A stretch of 21,853 nucleotides of DNA from Desulfothermus sp964427155 (GCA_964427155.1 CAYRSC010000011.1:1-21853); one strand, 5' to 3'; positions 1-7,444 are shown, counted from the stretch's first letter. The notes: generated from the sequence alone by a model not told the origin. Program-made: numbers and translations.

Positions 1-246
1 GGATATAATGTAAAGAGTGAGGTGTTAAACTCCAAAGGCAGATTGGATATGGCAATAATGCTAAAGGATAAGGTTTATGTGGTGGAGTTTAAGATAAAGG
101 GAAGCGCAAAAGAGTGCATAAGTCAGATAAAAGAGAAGGAATATACAAAGCAATTTAAGAGAAGATATGAAAAAATAATACTCTGTGGTATGGTGTTTGA
201 TGAAAAGGAGAAAAGGGTTGGGGATATGGAGTTTGAGAGGGTATAA
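1..246 (+). CDS. PD-(D/E)XK nuclease-family protein, C-terminal fragment (start lies outside the window)
   Basis: The frame is open from base 1 to the TAA at 244-246, so this is the last 81 codons of a longer gene. It reads as the C-terminal PD-(D/E)XK domain attached to many prokaryotic AAA-ATPase-like proteins (the DUF1703/PDDEXK_9 type). A 'GYNVKSEV' strand leads to the acidic residue in 'GRLDMAI', then the E-x-K pair in 'VYVVEFKI', then a 'QIKEKEY' helix, and it ends with the usual 'IILCGMVFDEKEKRVGDMEF' strand. An internal GTG at base 22 is not a convincing start, because the upstream codons already match the family. Such genes are commonly accessory and multicopy. The biological role of the family is not well established, and the ATPase half cannot be judged here. 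Confidence 0.8.
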   Translation, partial: GYNVKSEVLNSKGRLDMAIMLKDKVYVVEFKIKGSAKECISQIKEKEYTKQFKRRYEKIILCGMVFDEKEKRVGDMEFERV

Positions 247-260
247 CTTTTTAAGTTAAA

Positions 261-334
261 TGCGCCAGGGAGGATTTGAACCCCCGACCTTTGGATTCGT
301 AGTCCAACGCTCTATCCTCCTGAGCTACTGGCGC
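261..334 (-). tRNA. tRNA-Arg (anticodon ACG)
   Basis: On the minus strand a full cloverleaf can be folded. There is a 7-bp acceptor stem (GCGCCAG/CTGGCGC) with discriminator A, a D arm starting GCTC and closing GAGC, an anticodon stem TTGGA/TCCAA with loop CTACGAA, and a T arm with TTCAAAT. The anticodon ACG (plus-strand bases 298-300) would be edited to ICG and read CGN codons. The 3' CCA is not encoded. The gene follows the amidase stop codon by 34 bases and has its own promoter-like sequence. CGN codons are a minority in this window, where AGG/AGA dominate. Confidence 0.96.
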
Positions 335-343
335 ATAGTCCTT

Positions 344-372
344 TCCATAAGGAATAAGTTTCTGTTTGTCAA
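344..372 (-). promoter_or_regulatory. Promoter of tRNA-Arg
   Basis: Minus-strand TTGACA (367-372) and TATGGA (344-349) are separated by exactly 17 bases, and the -10 element ends 9 bases before the tRNA. Transcription would start only about 2-4 bases upstream of the mature 5' end. The -35 hexamer contains the TGA stop codon of the amidase gene. The layout matches the promoter in front of tRNA-Leu at 5091-5119. Confidence 0.65.
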
Positions 373-1859
373 GGATCACATACAGGGGGGAGTTTGTCTC
401 TCCAAGGTCTTGCCCTTTCCAGCTCTGCGGCCAGGGAAAATAGCAATTTTTCTTCTCCCAGCGGGGCTATGAACTGGACTCCACAGGGGAGGTTCTCCCT
501 TGTCCAGTGGAGGGGCACTGACATGGCGGGCTGTCCTGTGAGGTTTGCTATCTGGGTAAAGGGCATTATCTCAAATCTCTTGAGGGATAGCTTTTTTACC
601 ACAGCAGGATTTAAGAAGAGGCCCAGGTTCAATCTCCTCAAGAGGGTTAACAGGGCCTTTTCCACACCTGAAGAGCGAAGCTCTCCCAATCTGGGAGGGG
701 GCGTTGCTATGGTAGGGGTGAGCAAGAGGTGGAATCTTTCATGAAATTTTGCCATATCTCGTGCTAGCTTATTCCATTTGAGGAGGGAGCAGGCATATGC
801 TCCAGCATCTATCTTTTTGCCCAGGATATTTAACATCCAGGTTTCTATCTCCATAAGTTCCTTTTTGACCTCTATTCCTGTCTGTTCTTTGGCATGGAGC
901 AAAAGTGCCCTTACCTGTCCAAAATAGAGGGTAAAATAGCAGTCTGCCATAAGATATCCATCATAGGGGAGGGCTATCTCCTCTACGTGATGCCCCATTT
1001 CCTCCAGGAGTTTTGCTGTCTCCTCCACTGCATTTTTGCACTCTATATCCACCCTTCCACCCACAGGAGAAGTAGTACACATCCCTATTTTTAAGGAGGG
1101 TGGTTTTTTTTGGGTATAGGAGATAAAGGGATCCTTTTCCTGAGGTAGCCAGTACATGGCCCCCTTGTCTGGTCCTGATATAAGGTCAAGGATAAGGGCG
1201 CTATCTCTAACAGAGAGGGAGACCACGTGTTCCTCCACTGCCCCTTCCCATATTTCTCCGAACTCTGGTCCATGAGGCACTCGTCCCCTTGAGGGTTTTA
1301 GACCAAATACTCCACAGCACGAGGCGGGTATCCTAAGGGAACCTCCTCCATCCCCTCCGCCAGCCACAGGGACCATCCTAGATGCCACTGCTGCTGCAGA
1401 CCCTCCACTGGAGCCCCCGGGTATGTGGTTCAGGTTCCAGGGGTTTCTAGTGGGACCAAATAGGTCTGGTTCTGTGGTGCCCATGAGTCCAAGCTCAGGG
1501 GTATTGGTTTTTCCAAGGATAACAAGCCCCGCCTTTTTGTATCTCTTAACCACTTCACTATCAAAGGGAGAGATAAATCCCTGGAAGAGTTTGCTCCCAC
1601 TACTTAAGGGGGTCCCTTTTAGATGGGATAGAAGGTCCTTTAATAAAAAAGGAACACCCAGAAGGGGGCCCTTACTCAGAGAGCTTATTCCCTTTTTGGC
1701 CTCTTCAAATAGAGGATATATAATGGCGTTTATTTTAGGGTTTATCCTTTCTATCCTTTCAATAGCCTCTTTAAGGAGCTCAGAAGGGGAAATCTGTTTA
1801 TTTTTTACCAGCTCTGCCATCCTTATTGCGTCCCATCTTGGATATTCTTCTATTGTCAT
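369..1859 (-). CDS. Amidase-signature family amide hydrolase
   Basis: A 496-residue enzyme of the amidase signature family, which hydrolyses amide bonds through a Ser-cisSer-Lys triad. All three residues are visible: Lys74 in 'GVPFLLKDL', cis-Ser150 in 'GGSSGGSAAAVAS', and nucleophile Ser174 in 'GGDGGGSLRIPAS'. The 24-residue spacing between the serines is the one known from FAAH. The C-terminal 'LLTPTIATPPPRLGEL' segment resembles the NylA/6-aminohexanoate-dimer hydrolase-like and fatty-amide groups rather than GatA, which normally has a 'DTGGSIR' motif. The start at ATG 1859 is preceded by a strong AAGGAGG; a longer frame reaching 1904 lacks this. It lies 25 bases downstream of feoB on the same strand and is probably cotranscribed with it. 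There is no signal peptide, so it is cytoplasmic. The substrate cannot be predicted. Confidence 0.9.
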   Translation of the reverse strand: MTIEEYPRWDAIRMAELVKNKQISPSELLKEAIERIERINPKINAIIYPLFEEAKKGISSLSKGPLLGVPFLLKDLLSHLKGTPLSSGSKLFQGFISPFDSEVVKRYKKAGLVILGKTNTPELGLMGTTEPDLFGPTRNPWNLNHIPGGSSGGSAAAVASRMVPVAGGGDGGGSLRIPASCCGVFGLKPSRGRVPHGPEFGEIWEGAVEEHVVSLSVRDSALILDLISGPDKGAMYWLPQEKDPFISYTQKKPPSLKIGMCTTSPVGGRVDIECKNAVEETAKLLEEMGHHVEEIALPYDGYLMADCYFTLYFGQVRALLLHAKEQTGIEVKKELMEIETWMLNILGKKIDAGAYACSLLKWNKLARDMAKFHERFHLLLTPTIATPPPRLGELRSSGVEKALLTLLRRLNLGLFLNPAVVKKLSLKRFEIMPFTQIANLTGQPAMSVPLHWTRENLPCGVQFIAPLGEEKLLFSLAAELERARPWRDKLPPVCDP

Positions 1860-1884
1860 TTTTTTCCTCCTTAAATGATTAACC

Positions 1885-4056
1885 CTAAAAAAGGGCATGT
1901 CCAAACTGATATATCATTGTTGATATGAAAAAGGCAAATAGTGTATTAAATACAATGCTAAACAGGCCCCATCTCCAGTTAGATTCCTGTATCATGGTAA
2001 TTACACTAATAAAACAGGGGGAATAGAGAAGTACAAAGACCATTATACTGAGCCCCTTTAGCTTGTTCCACTGGGGGTCCGCTTGTATCCTTCTGGAAAG
2101 GGACATCCCCTTTTCCCCAGATGTATCTCTCAGGGAATATATGGTTCCAAGGGTGGAGACAATTACCTCTTTGGCGGCAAATCCTCCAATAAGGGCTATA
2201 TTTGTCTTCCAATCAAAACCTGCCAGCTCGGTGATCCCCTCCAGAGAGCGCCCAAGCCTTCCAGCAAGGGAATATTCCAGGGTGAGTTGTTTTTCCCGGG
2301 CAGTTATATCCCTGATCCGAGATAGTATTTGGGTCCTGTTTTCAGGGGAAAGGGGTTTTTTAAGTGTTTGTTCCAGCATCACTTTTTGGGTTTTAAGGGG
2401 AGAAATTAACTGCTTAGGGGGAGAGGGAAATGTCATTGCCGCCCATATCAATATAGAGATAGCCAGGATAACTGTACCCGCCTTTTTGATGTATTGATAG
2501 ACCCTTTCCCAGGTATGAATAAACAGTCCCTTTATAGTGGGCAGGCGATATGGGGGGAGTTCCATTACAAAGGGGGTGGAAGGTCCTTTTATTAAAGTGG
2601 TTCGTAAAAATTTTGCCACTATAAGGGCACATATCCAGCTAAAAAGGGTCAACCCAAATAATACCCGATCCCCACTTTTTGGGAAAAATGCCGCGGCCAA
2701 TAGCAGAAATACCGGTACCTTTGCTCCGCAGGAGAAAAAAGGGGCAGTGAGGAGAGTGGCCAGTTTTTCTTTAGGACTTCTTAAGGTCCTGGTGGCCATT
2801 ATTCCAGGGACTGCACATCCCCCGGGAATGCCTCCTGAGAGGATAAAAGGCATTACAGAATAGCCATGTAACCCAAATACCCTCAATATTCTATCCAGCA
2901 TATATGCCATCCTGGCCATATAACCAGAGTCTTCCAGAAAGGCCAGTATAAAAAACATTATCATAATAAGGGGTACAAAGCTGAGTACCCCTCCCACCCC
3001 GTCTATAATTCCAGATACTATGAGGGATCTAAAGGTCCCTGGGGGGAGATATTGGGTTGCCAGGTTTGCAAGCCAGGAAAATAGGTCCTCTATGAGCCGT
3101 AGGGGATAATCTCCAAAGACAAAGGTAAATTTGAACATGAGATATAACACCCCAACCATAATTATGGGACCCAATAACCTGTGGGTGAGTACCTTGTCTA
3201 TCTTGTCCGAAATGTCTATTCGGTCGTCAAGCCTCTCCCTCTTTATTATTCCCTTTAAAAGGGAAGAGATAAAACCATATCTGTAATCAGCAATAATGGC
3301 TTCAGGATTGGTGTTTAGGGTGGTTTCACAATGTTTGCTCACCTTCTCCACCATCTTTTCCAACCTTGCAGAGGTATCCTTATCCACAGAGCGTCCCTTT
3401 TCAATTATTTCCAGGTCTTCTTCCAGGTACTTTATGGCCACCCATCTGGGGGGATAGTTATGTGTCAAAAAACCTGTTTTTTCTATAAGGGCAACCATCT
3501 TCATGATTACCGGGTCAAGGTCCGGGCCATAGGAAATGGTTACAGGCTTCCACTCCATGACCTCTAAACAATATCTCTGTATCTCTTCTATAAGCCTTCC
3601 CTTCCCTACTCCCCTTTTGGCCACCATTGGTACTACTGCACATCCAAGGAGGCTGGAGAGCTTTTTGGTATCTATAAATATCCCTTTTTTCTTTACCTCA
3701 TCCATCATATTAAGAGCCAGAATAAGGGGGGCCCCCATTTCCATGAGTTGAAGGGCAAGATACATGTGTCTTTCTAGATTGGTGGCATCTATAACATCCA
3801 CCACTACCCTGGGCCTGTTTTCCACCAGAAAGTTCCTGGCCACTAGTTCCTCCTGGGAATAGGCAGTAAGGGAATAGGTCCCTGGAAGGTCCACAATATG
3901 AAGGGTGATATCTCCTGCCTTTAAAAATCCCTCCCTCTTCTCCACTGTAATCCCGGGATAATTCCCCACCTGTTGTCTGGCCCCTGTTAAGGAGTTGAAA
4001 AGAGTAGTCTTACCAGAATTAGGATTACCTGCTAGGGCAATTACACACCTTTCCAT
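1885..4056 (-). CDS. feoB: Ferrous iron transporter FeoB
   Basis: A 723-residue inner-membrane Fe(II) transporter, a normal length for the family. The N-terminal G domain has G1 'GNPNSGKTT' (10-18), G2 Thr in 'PGITVE' (about 37), G3 'DLPGTYSL' (56-63), G4 'NMMDE' (116-120) and a G5-like 'VAKRGVGKG'. A helical linker follows to about residue 290, then the membrane core with two Gate-type halves. The core cysteine motifs appear as 'GGCAVPGIMATRT' (413-425) and 'SCGAKVP' (443-449). The first carries Ala where many FeoB proteins have Asn (GCNVP). A polar insertion of about 60 residues (roughly 550-610) separates two late membrane segments. ATG 4056 follows AGAAGGGGGA. There is no feoA in the window. 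The amidase gene lies 25 bases downstream. DtxR-like repeats lie upstream, consistent with iron control. Confidence 0.96.
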   Translation of the reverse strand: MERCVIALAGNPNSGKTTLFNSLTGARQQVGNYPGITVEKREGFLKAGDITLHIVDLPGTYSLTAYSQEELVARNFLVENRPRVVVDVIDATNLERHMYLALQLMEMGAPLILALNMMDEVKKKGIFIDTKKLSSLLGCAVVPMVAKRGVGKGRLIEEIQRYCLEVMEWKPVTISYGPDLDPVIMKMVALIEKTGFLTHNYPPRWVAIKYLEEDLEIIEKGRSVDKDTSARLEKMVEKVSKHCETTLNTNPEAIIADYRYGFISSLLKGIIKRERLDDRIDISDKIDKVLTHRLLGPIIMVGVLYLMFKFTFVFGDYPLRLIEDLFSWLANLATQYLPPGTFRSLIVSGIIDGVGGVLSFVPLIMIMFFILAFLEDSGYMARMAYMLDRILRVFGLHGYSVMPFILSGGIPGGCAVPGIMATRTLRSPKEKLATLLTAPFFSCGAKVPVFLLLAAAFFPKSGDRVLFGLTLFSWICALIVAKFLRTTLIKGPSTPFVMELPPYRLPTIKGLFIHTWERVYQYIKKAGTVILAISILIWAAMTFPSPPKQLISPLKTQKVMLEQTLKKPLSPENRTQILSRIRDITAREKQLTLEYSLAGRLGRSLEGITELAGFDWKTNIALIGGFAAKEVIVSTLGTIYSLRDTSGEKGMSLSRRIQADPQWNKLKGLSIMVFVLLYSPCFISVITMIQESNWRWGLFSIVFNTLFAFFISTMIYQFGHALF

Positions 4057-4074
4057 TCTATCCCCCTTCTTAAT

Positions 4075-4180
4075 TTAGGAATACCTAACTTTTAGATAAG
4101 ATATAACCATAAAAATTGTCTTCTAAAGATAAAAAATAAAAAAGTCAACGGAAAATTTAAGTTAGGTTAGACTAATTTTT
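4075..4180. promoter_or_regulatory. feoB/rsmG divergent control region with DtxR/IdeR-like repeats
   Basis: Two sequences resemble the DtxR/IdeR iron box (consensus TTAGGTTAG-N-CTAACCTAA). Bases 4162-4175 read TTAGGTTAGACTAA, a full left arm plus the inner part of the right arm. Bases 4075-4088 read TTAGG-AATA-CCTAA, a perfect 5-bp inverted repeat with a 4-base spacer. In addition CCTAACTT (4084-4091) and AAGTTAGG (4159-4166) are exact 8-bp inverted copies. A possible minus-strand -35 TTGACT lies at 4143-4148 with a weak -10 (TTTAGA/TAGAAG) 15-17 bases on. The inference is iron-responsive repression of feoB. The spacing of the boxes is not canonical. Confidence 0.4.
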
Positions 4181-4204
4181 CTTTTGGGCATAAAGAAAAA
4201 GGTT

Positions 4205-4867
4205 ATGAAGGAGGTAAAAGGACTAGAGGCCCTCCTTGAGAGGGAGATAAGGGAGCATTATCCTCCCCTTGCCAATGAGAGGTTTTTTAGGGGGCTAGAG
4301 AGGTTGGCCCTGTTTATGGAGCGGTTGCTGGCATGGAGAGGGCGGGTAAATCTGGTGGGTAAGGGGTCTTATGAGGAGATTTTTCATCATCTCGTGGTGG
4401 ACAGTTTATTTATGGTAAAGTTTTTTGAATCCATTTTTCTTGAAGGAGAGGGGCTTGTTTTTTGGGATATAGGGGCAGGGTGTGGGATTCCAGGTATTCC
4501 TTTTAGGATATATTATACTGGAGGCCAGTATATAATGTTAGAGCCTAGAAAAAAGAGGTTTGTATTTACCAATCTCATGTTAAACTCTCTCTCCCTTCCC
4601 GGTACCTGCATACTGAATATATCTATGGAGGGGTTTGTCTCTCCCATAAGACCCCAGGTGGTACTTGCCAGGGCGGTGTGGCCATGGAGGGAATTTTTGG
4701 AGCGGGTATTTCCTGTGCTGGAAAAAGGAGGTATGGCCCTCATCTTTTCAAACTCTGCGTGTGAGGAGAGCTATTATAAGGGATTTTATCTTGTTAAAGA
4801 GTCTTCTTATAGGATTAAGGGGGGGTGGCGTTATTTCTGGTTATTTGAAAAAAATGCCCCCAGTTGA
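4205..4867 (+). CDS. rsmG: 16S rRNA (guanine527-N7)-methyltransferase RsmG
   Basis: RsmG (GidB) methylates N7 of G527 in the 530 loop of 16S rRNA using S-adenosylmethionine; its loss is known to give low-level streptomycin resistance. The 220-residue product has the family's ordered motifs: 'GRVNLVGKGSYEEIFHHLVVDSL' around residues 46-68 (helical cap and substrate side), SAM motif I 'DIGAGCGIPGIP' (88-99), an acidic residue after strand 2 (Glu113 in 'MLEPRKKR'), and the 'ARAVWPW' segment (155-161) that corresponds to S/A-R-A in homologs. I chose ATG 4205; a TTG 21 bases upstream is open but has no better ribosome site. The 3' end overlaps the next gene, which is convergent, by 37 bases. It is often next to gidA/parAB, but not here. 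Confidence 0.92.
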   Translation: MKEVKGLEALLEREIREHYPPLANERFFRGLERLALFMERLLAWRGRVNLVGKGSYEEIFHHLVVDSLFMVKFFESIFLEGEGLVFWDIGAGCGIPGIPFRIYYTGGQYIMLEPRKKRFVFTNLMLNSLSLPGTCILNISMEGFVSPIRPQVVLARAVWPWREFLERVFPVLEKGGMALIFSNSACEESYYKGFYLVKESSYRIKGGWRYFWLFEKNAPS

Positions 4868-5049
4868 GAGTTTTTAAAGATTATCTTGGTGGCTTCTTCG
4901 TCTGCTATTTCCCCAAGTTCCATGAGCTTCTCAAGAAAATCCAGTATCTCATAGCGTCTTTCTTCACTGGAATATTCAAAATCCTCTGCCAGGTTTCCAG
5001 AGCGCAGATATGCTATAAGTTCGTTAATGTATCTCTCATTGAGTATCAT
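4831..5049 (-). CDS. Small hypothetical protein (72 aa)
   Basis: A 72-residue acidic, mostly helical protein that I do not recognise. It starts 'MILNERYINELIAYLRSGNL', carries an 'SSEERRYEILDFLEKLMELGEIADEEATKII' helical stretch, and ends 'FSNNQK'. ATG 5049 is preceded by AGGGAGATAGACT, a reasonable ribosome site. Its 3' end runs 37 bases into the end of rsmG on the opposite strand. The composition looks like a real protein rather than a shadow of rsmG, because most of the frame lies outside that gene. It has no membrane segment, metal motif or signal peptide. The function is unknown. Confidence 0.6.
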   Translation of the reverse strand: MILNERYINELIAYLRSGNLAEDFEYSSEERRYEILDFLEKLMELGEIADEEATKIIFKNSQLGAFFSNNQK

Positions 5050-5090
5050 AGTCTATCTCCCTGTGACTTGTGCTGGACCATCAAAACTTC

Positions 5091-5119
5091 TTGACACATG
5101 ACCCTTATCACCTTATGAA
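5091..5119 (+). promoter_or_regulatory. Promoter of tRNA-Leu
   Basis: A perfect -35 TTGACA (5091-5096), a 17-base spacer and -10 TATGAA (5114-5119) lie 11 bases upstream of tRNA-Leu. The predicted start would give a 5' leader of only about 4-6 bases. The spacer shares 'CTTAT' and 'CCT' next to the -10 with the tRNA-Arg promoter at 344-372. Confidence 0.75.
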
Positions 5120-5130
5120 AGAGGGTGTTA

Positions 5131-5215
5131 GCCGGGGTGGCGGAATTGGAAGACGCACGGGACTCAAAATCCCGCGGGCCCTGCGCCCGTGAGGGTTCGA
5201 CTCCCTCCCCCGGCA
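5131..5215 (+). tRNA. tRNA-Leu (anticodon CAA)
   Basis: An 85-base class II tRNA. The acceptor stem is GCCGGGG/CCCCGGC with discriminator A. The anticodon stem is CGGGA/TCCCG with loop CTCAAAA, giving anticodon CAA (5165-5167) that reads UUG. A long variable arm, with a CGGGC/GCCCG stem, and a T arm with GGTTCGACTCC are present. CCA is not encoded. It sits alone behind its own promoter, and its 3' end is 4 bases from the stop codon of the convergent membrane-protein gene. Confidence 0.97.
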
Positions 5216-5219
5216 TATT

Positions 5220-6188
5220 TTATGCCCTCAATATTATCTCCTTTGCCAGCATCATCAACATATAGATAATACACCCATCTATAAGTAGAGATATCACCGG
5301 AGATATAAACAGCACCTCCTTTAATCTCAAGGGCTGAGGGCTCCTTATCACCTTGATATCTATACCTATGATTACACATAGTAGTACAGCAATTAGAAAT
5401 GCGGTATATAAAAGGGGATATAACTCTGGGAGGTGTCCCCTATATACCAGTAGTATCCATAACAGGATAAGGGGAATGAGAAATAGAAAGACCATGTTCC
5501 ATTTGCAGGAGAGGGGAACCACATATTTATAATAATCCCGTCCATAGTCGTCCCTCTTTCTTCGGAGGATAAGAAAGAGCGATAGATTTGCCCCTCCTGT
5601 TCCCAGGGCCAGGGCCAGATAGGTGAGGACTAGGACAATAGATATTTCACTGGAGGGGATAAGGAGCCTGGAAAAGGCCATCTGTTCCAGGGCGTAAAGC
5701 CCCTTGGAAAAGAGGATTACCTTGGAATTTGTGATAAGATATACACACATCCATAAGGAGAGGGTGGTGAATGTGATAATTATTACCCGCAGTAATTTTA
5801 CACCCTTAAACAGGTCCCATAAAAAGTATAAAAAACCACATAAGAAGAAACAAAAGAATATTCCCTCAAAGGGAAGGGCAATAACATAATTTTTTTTCAA
5901 TATAGAAATGATTCCCTTTAGGGTAAAAGATATGATGGGGTGGGTGGTAACCTTAGAGAGATAGAGGCTTCCCCCAGCTATAATCAAAATATAGCCTATT
6001 ATAAACCAGAGGGTCATCTTTAAGATCTGCTGGGCATATTTTTCTAAAAAGCCCTTTTTCTTCTTCCAGCCATAGGTAAGGGAAGCGGTAGCTATGGTAA
6101 GTCCTCCCAGGATGGAGCAGAAAATAAAGCTAATTATTGCAGCTGTTCCTGTAAATAGGATTGAATTTCCTATGCTGATATTTTCCAT
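5220..6188 (-). CDS. Multi-pass membrane protein of unknown function
   Basis: A 322-residue polytopic protein with about eight hydrophobic segments separated by short Lys/Arg-rich loops such as 'GWKKKKGFLEKY' and 'RRKRDDYGRDYYKY'. I do not recognise the family. Only two histidines are visible and they are not in membrane helices, which argues against a haem-b protein. No quinone, ATP or ion-channel motif is evident. I chose ATG 6188 because AGGAG lies 8 bases upstream of it. A frame extending to 6239 has no ribosome site. It is monocistronic as far as can be seen, divergent from dprA, and ends 4 bases from tRNA-Leu. A small transporter or an energy-chain accessory subunit are both possible. 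Confidence 0.7.
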   Translation of the reverse strand: MENISIGNSILFTGTAAIISFIFCSILGGLTIATASLTYGWKKKKGFLEKYAQQILKMTLWFIIGYILIIAGGSLYLSKVTTHPIISFTLKGIISILKKNYVIALPFEGIFFCFFLCGFLYFLWDLFKGVKLLRVIIITFTTLSLWMCVYLITNSKVILFSKGLYALEQMAFSRLLIPSSEISIVLVLTYLALALGTGGANLSLFLILRRKRDDYGRDYYKYVVPLSCKWNMVFLFLIPLILLWILLVYRGHLPELYPLLYTAFLIAVLLCVIIGIDIKVIRSPQPLRLKEVLFISPVISLLIDGCIIYMLMMLAKEIILRA

Positions 6189-6289
6189 ATAGCTATCTCC
6201 TGTTGCAAACCCATGGGATATGTTATAAAAAATAGTCATCTTGTTTTAATCTTTAAAAGGTGAAACATCAAGGTTTAACTTGACATCCC

Positions 6290-7420
6290 ATGAAAACTAG
6301 ATCCTTTCCTCCCCTGGAGGAGCCTTCGTCTCTTTTGGCATGTCTTGTCCTGAGGCATATTCCAGGATTAGGCCCTCGGAGCTGGAAGAGGCTGTACGAA
6401 AATTTTGACTCTCCTATCCAGGCACTTAAGGCCCCGCAGACCTGGCGGGAGATGGGTATTTCTAAAAGGGCCATAGCCGCCTTTTTAAAAGGAGAGGGAG
6501 AGATAGAGGCACAAAAGGAGTACCAGGCCCTTTCTTCTCTGAAAGTTATTCCTCTTACCTTGTGGGACGAGGACTATCCTCCCCTTTTAAGGGAGATCCC
6601 AGATCCACCTATCGTCCTCTATCTTCAGGGAGACCCTTCCCTTTTGTCTGTACCCCATGTGGCATTGGTGGGGGCAAGAAATGCAAGTGAATGGGGACGG
6701 GCTTTTGCATATAGATTGGGGAAGGAGCTTTCTGCTCGTGGAATATGTGTTGTCTCGGGACTGGCACGGGGGATAGATGCCTCTGCCCATAGGGGAGGCC
6801 TATGTGGTGTGGCATCCACCATTGCAGTATTGGGGACGGGAATAGGGGTGAGTTATCCCCGGATAAATCTCCCCTTGAGGAGAGATATTGAGAGAAAGGG
6901 GCTCTTGCTAAGTGAATTTGCTCCATGGACTCCTCCTTCTCCTGAAAATTTCCCCTTGCGAAATCGTATAATAAGTGGCCTTTCCCTGGCAGTGGTGGTG
7001 GTAGAGGCCACCAAGAAAAGTGGGGGATTGATTACCGCAAGAAAGGCCCTGGAGCAGAACAGGGCGGTATTTGCTGTGCCAGCTAGGCCGGACCAAAAGA
7101 ATTTTGAAGGAAATAATGCCCTAATCCGGGAGGGGGCCATCCTCCTGAGGGATGTGAATGATATAATGGAAGAGATAGCACCTATGGTGGAGCTCACCAA
7201 TGGTCCTTTGTCTCCATGTGGGGATAGGAAAGAAGGGGATGGTGAGTTAGAGGGGGAAGATGGAGAACTCCTGGGCCTGATCAGAAGCAGAGGGAGGTGC
7301 AGTGTGGAGGAGATAATAGAGGAATTGGGGCACGACCCTGCAAGGGTTATGTCCTCGCTGGTGATGTTGGAGATAAAGGGATACGTGAGAAAGACCCCTC
7401 TGGGCTATGAGCCCTGTTAG
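6290..7420 (+). CDS. dprA: DNA-processing protein DprA
   Basis: DprA (Smf) binds incoming single-stranded DNA during transformation and loads RecA; it is also widespread in bacteria not known to be transformable. The 376-residue protein has an N-terminal helix-hairpin part ('LRHIPGLGPRSWKRL', 21-35), then the Rossmann-like core: 'VALVGARNASEWG' (124-136), 'SGLARGIDASAH' (156-167), 'LGTGIGVSYPRIN' (181-193), 'FPLRNRIISG' (221-230) and 'SGGLITA' (244-250). The usual 'VPG' is 'VPARPDQKNFEGNN' here. A linker leads to a C-terminal winged-helix domain (about 315-376). ATG 6290 has no clear ribosome site; an in-frame TTG at 6335 behind GGAGG is an alternative. It heads a seven-gene rightward run. 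The common neighbours topA and hslVU are absent. Confidence 0.95.
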   Translation: MKTRSFPPLEEPSSLLACLVLRHIPGLGPRSWKRLYENFDSPIQALKAPQTWREMGISKRAIAAFLKGEGEIEAQKEYQALSSLKVIPLTLWDEDYPPLLREIPDPPIVLYLQGDPSLLSVPHVALVGARNASEWGRAFAYRLGKELSARGICVVSGLARGIDASAHRGGLCGVASTIAVLGTGIGVSYPRINLPLRRDIERKGLLLSEFAPWTPPSPENFPLRNRIISGLSLAVVVVEATKKSGGLITARKALEQNRAVFAVPARPDQKNFEGNNALIREGAILLRDVNDIMEEIAPMVELTNGPLSPCGDRKEGDGELEGEDGELLGLIRSRGRCSVEEIIEELGHDPARVMSSLVMLEIKGYVRKTPLGYEPC

Positions 7421-7444
7421 GGAGAGAAAGTAGGAGAGGAAGGG

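Noticed and set aside
244..258. TAACTT-TTT-AAGTTA hairpin between the nuclease-family gene and tRNA-Arg as a terminator
   Set aside because: The stem is only 6 A/T-rich pairs with no GC core, so it would be too weak for a Rho-independent terminator.
261..334. tRNA-Arg as an integration site with the nuclease-family gene as cargo
   Set aside because: No integrase is adjacent and no repeat of the tRNA 3' end is visible within the window.
369..1859. Amidase as GatA of the Glu-tRNA(Gln) amidotransferase
   Set aside because: The motif is GGDGGGSLR rather than the DTGGSIR type, and gatB/gatC are not adjacent.
1423..2497. Long plus-strand open frames opposite the amidase and feoB genes (up to about 150 codons)
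   Set aside because: They are antisense to clearly recognised enzymes, lack family motifs and good ribosome sites, and have compositions expected of complementary frames.
4184..4204. TTG start of rsmG at 4184
   Set aside because: No ribosome site precedes it; ATG 4205 is sufficient to include all family motifs.
6203..6229. TTGCAA-N15-TATAAA as the dprA promoter
   Set aside because: The 15-base spacer is too short and the region also serves the divergent gene; it may be real but is not strong enough to list.
6189..6239. Extension of the membrane protein to an upstream ATG at 6239
   Set aside because: The upstream ATG lacks a ribosome site, while ATG 6188 has AGGAG 8 bases before it.
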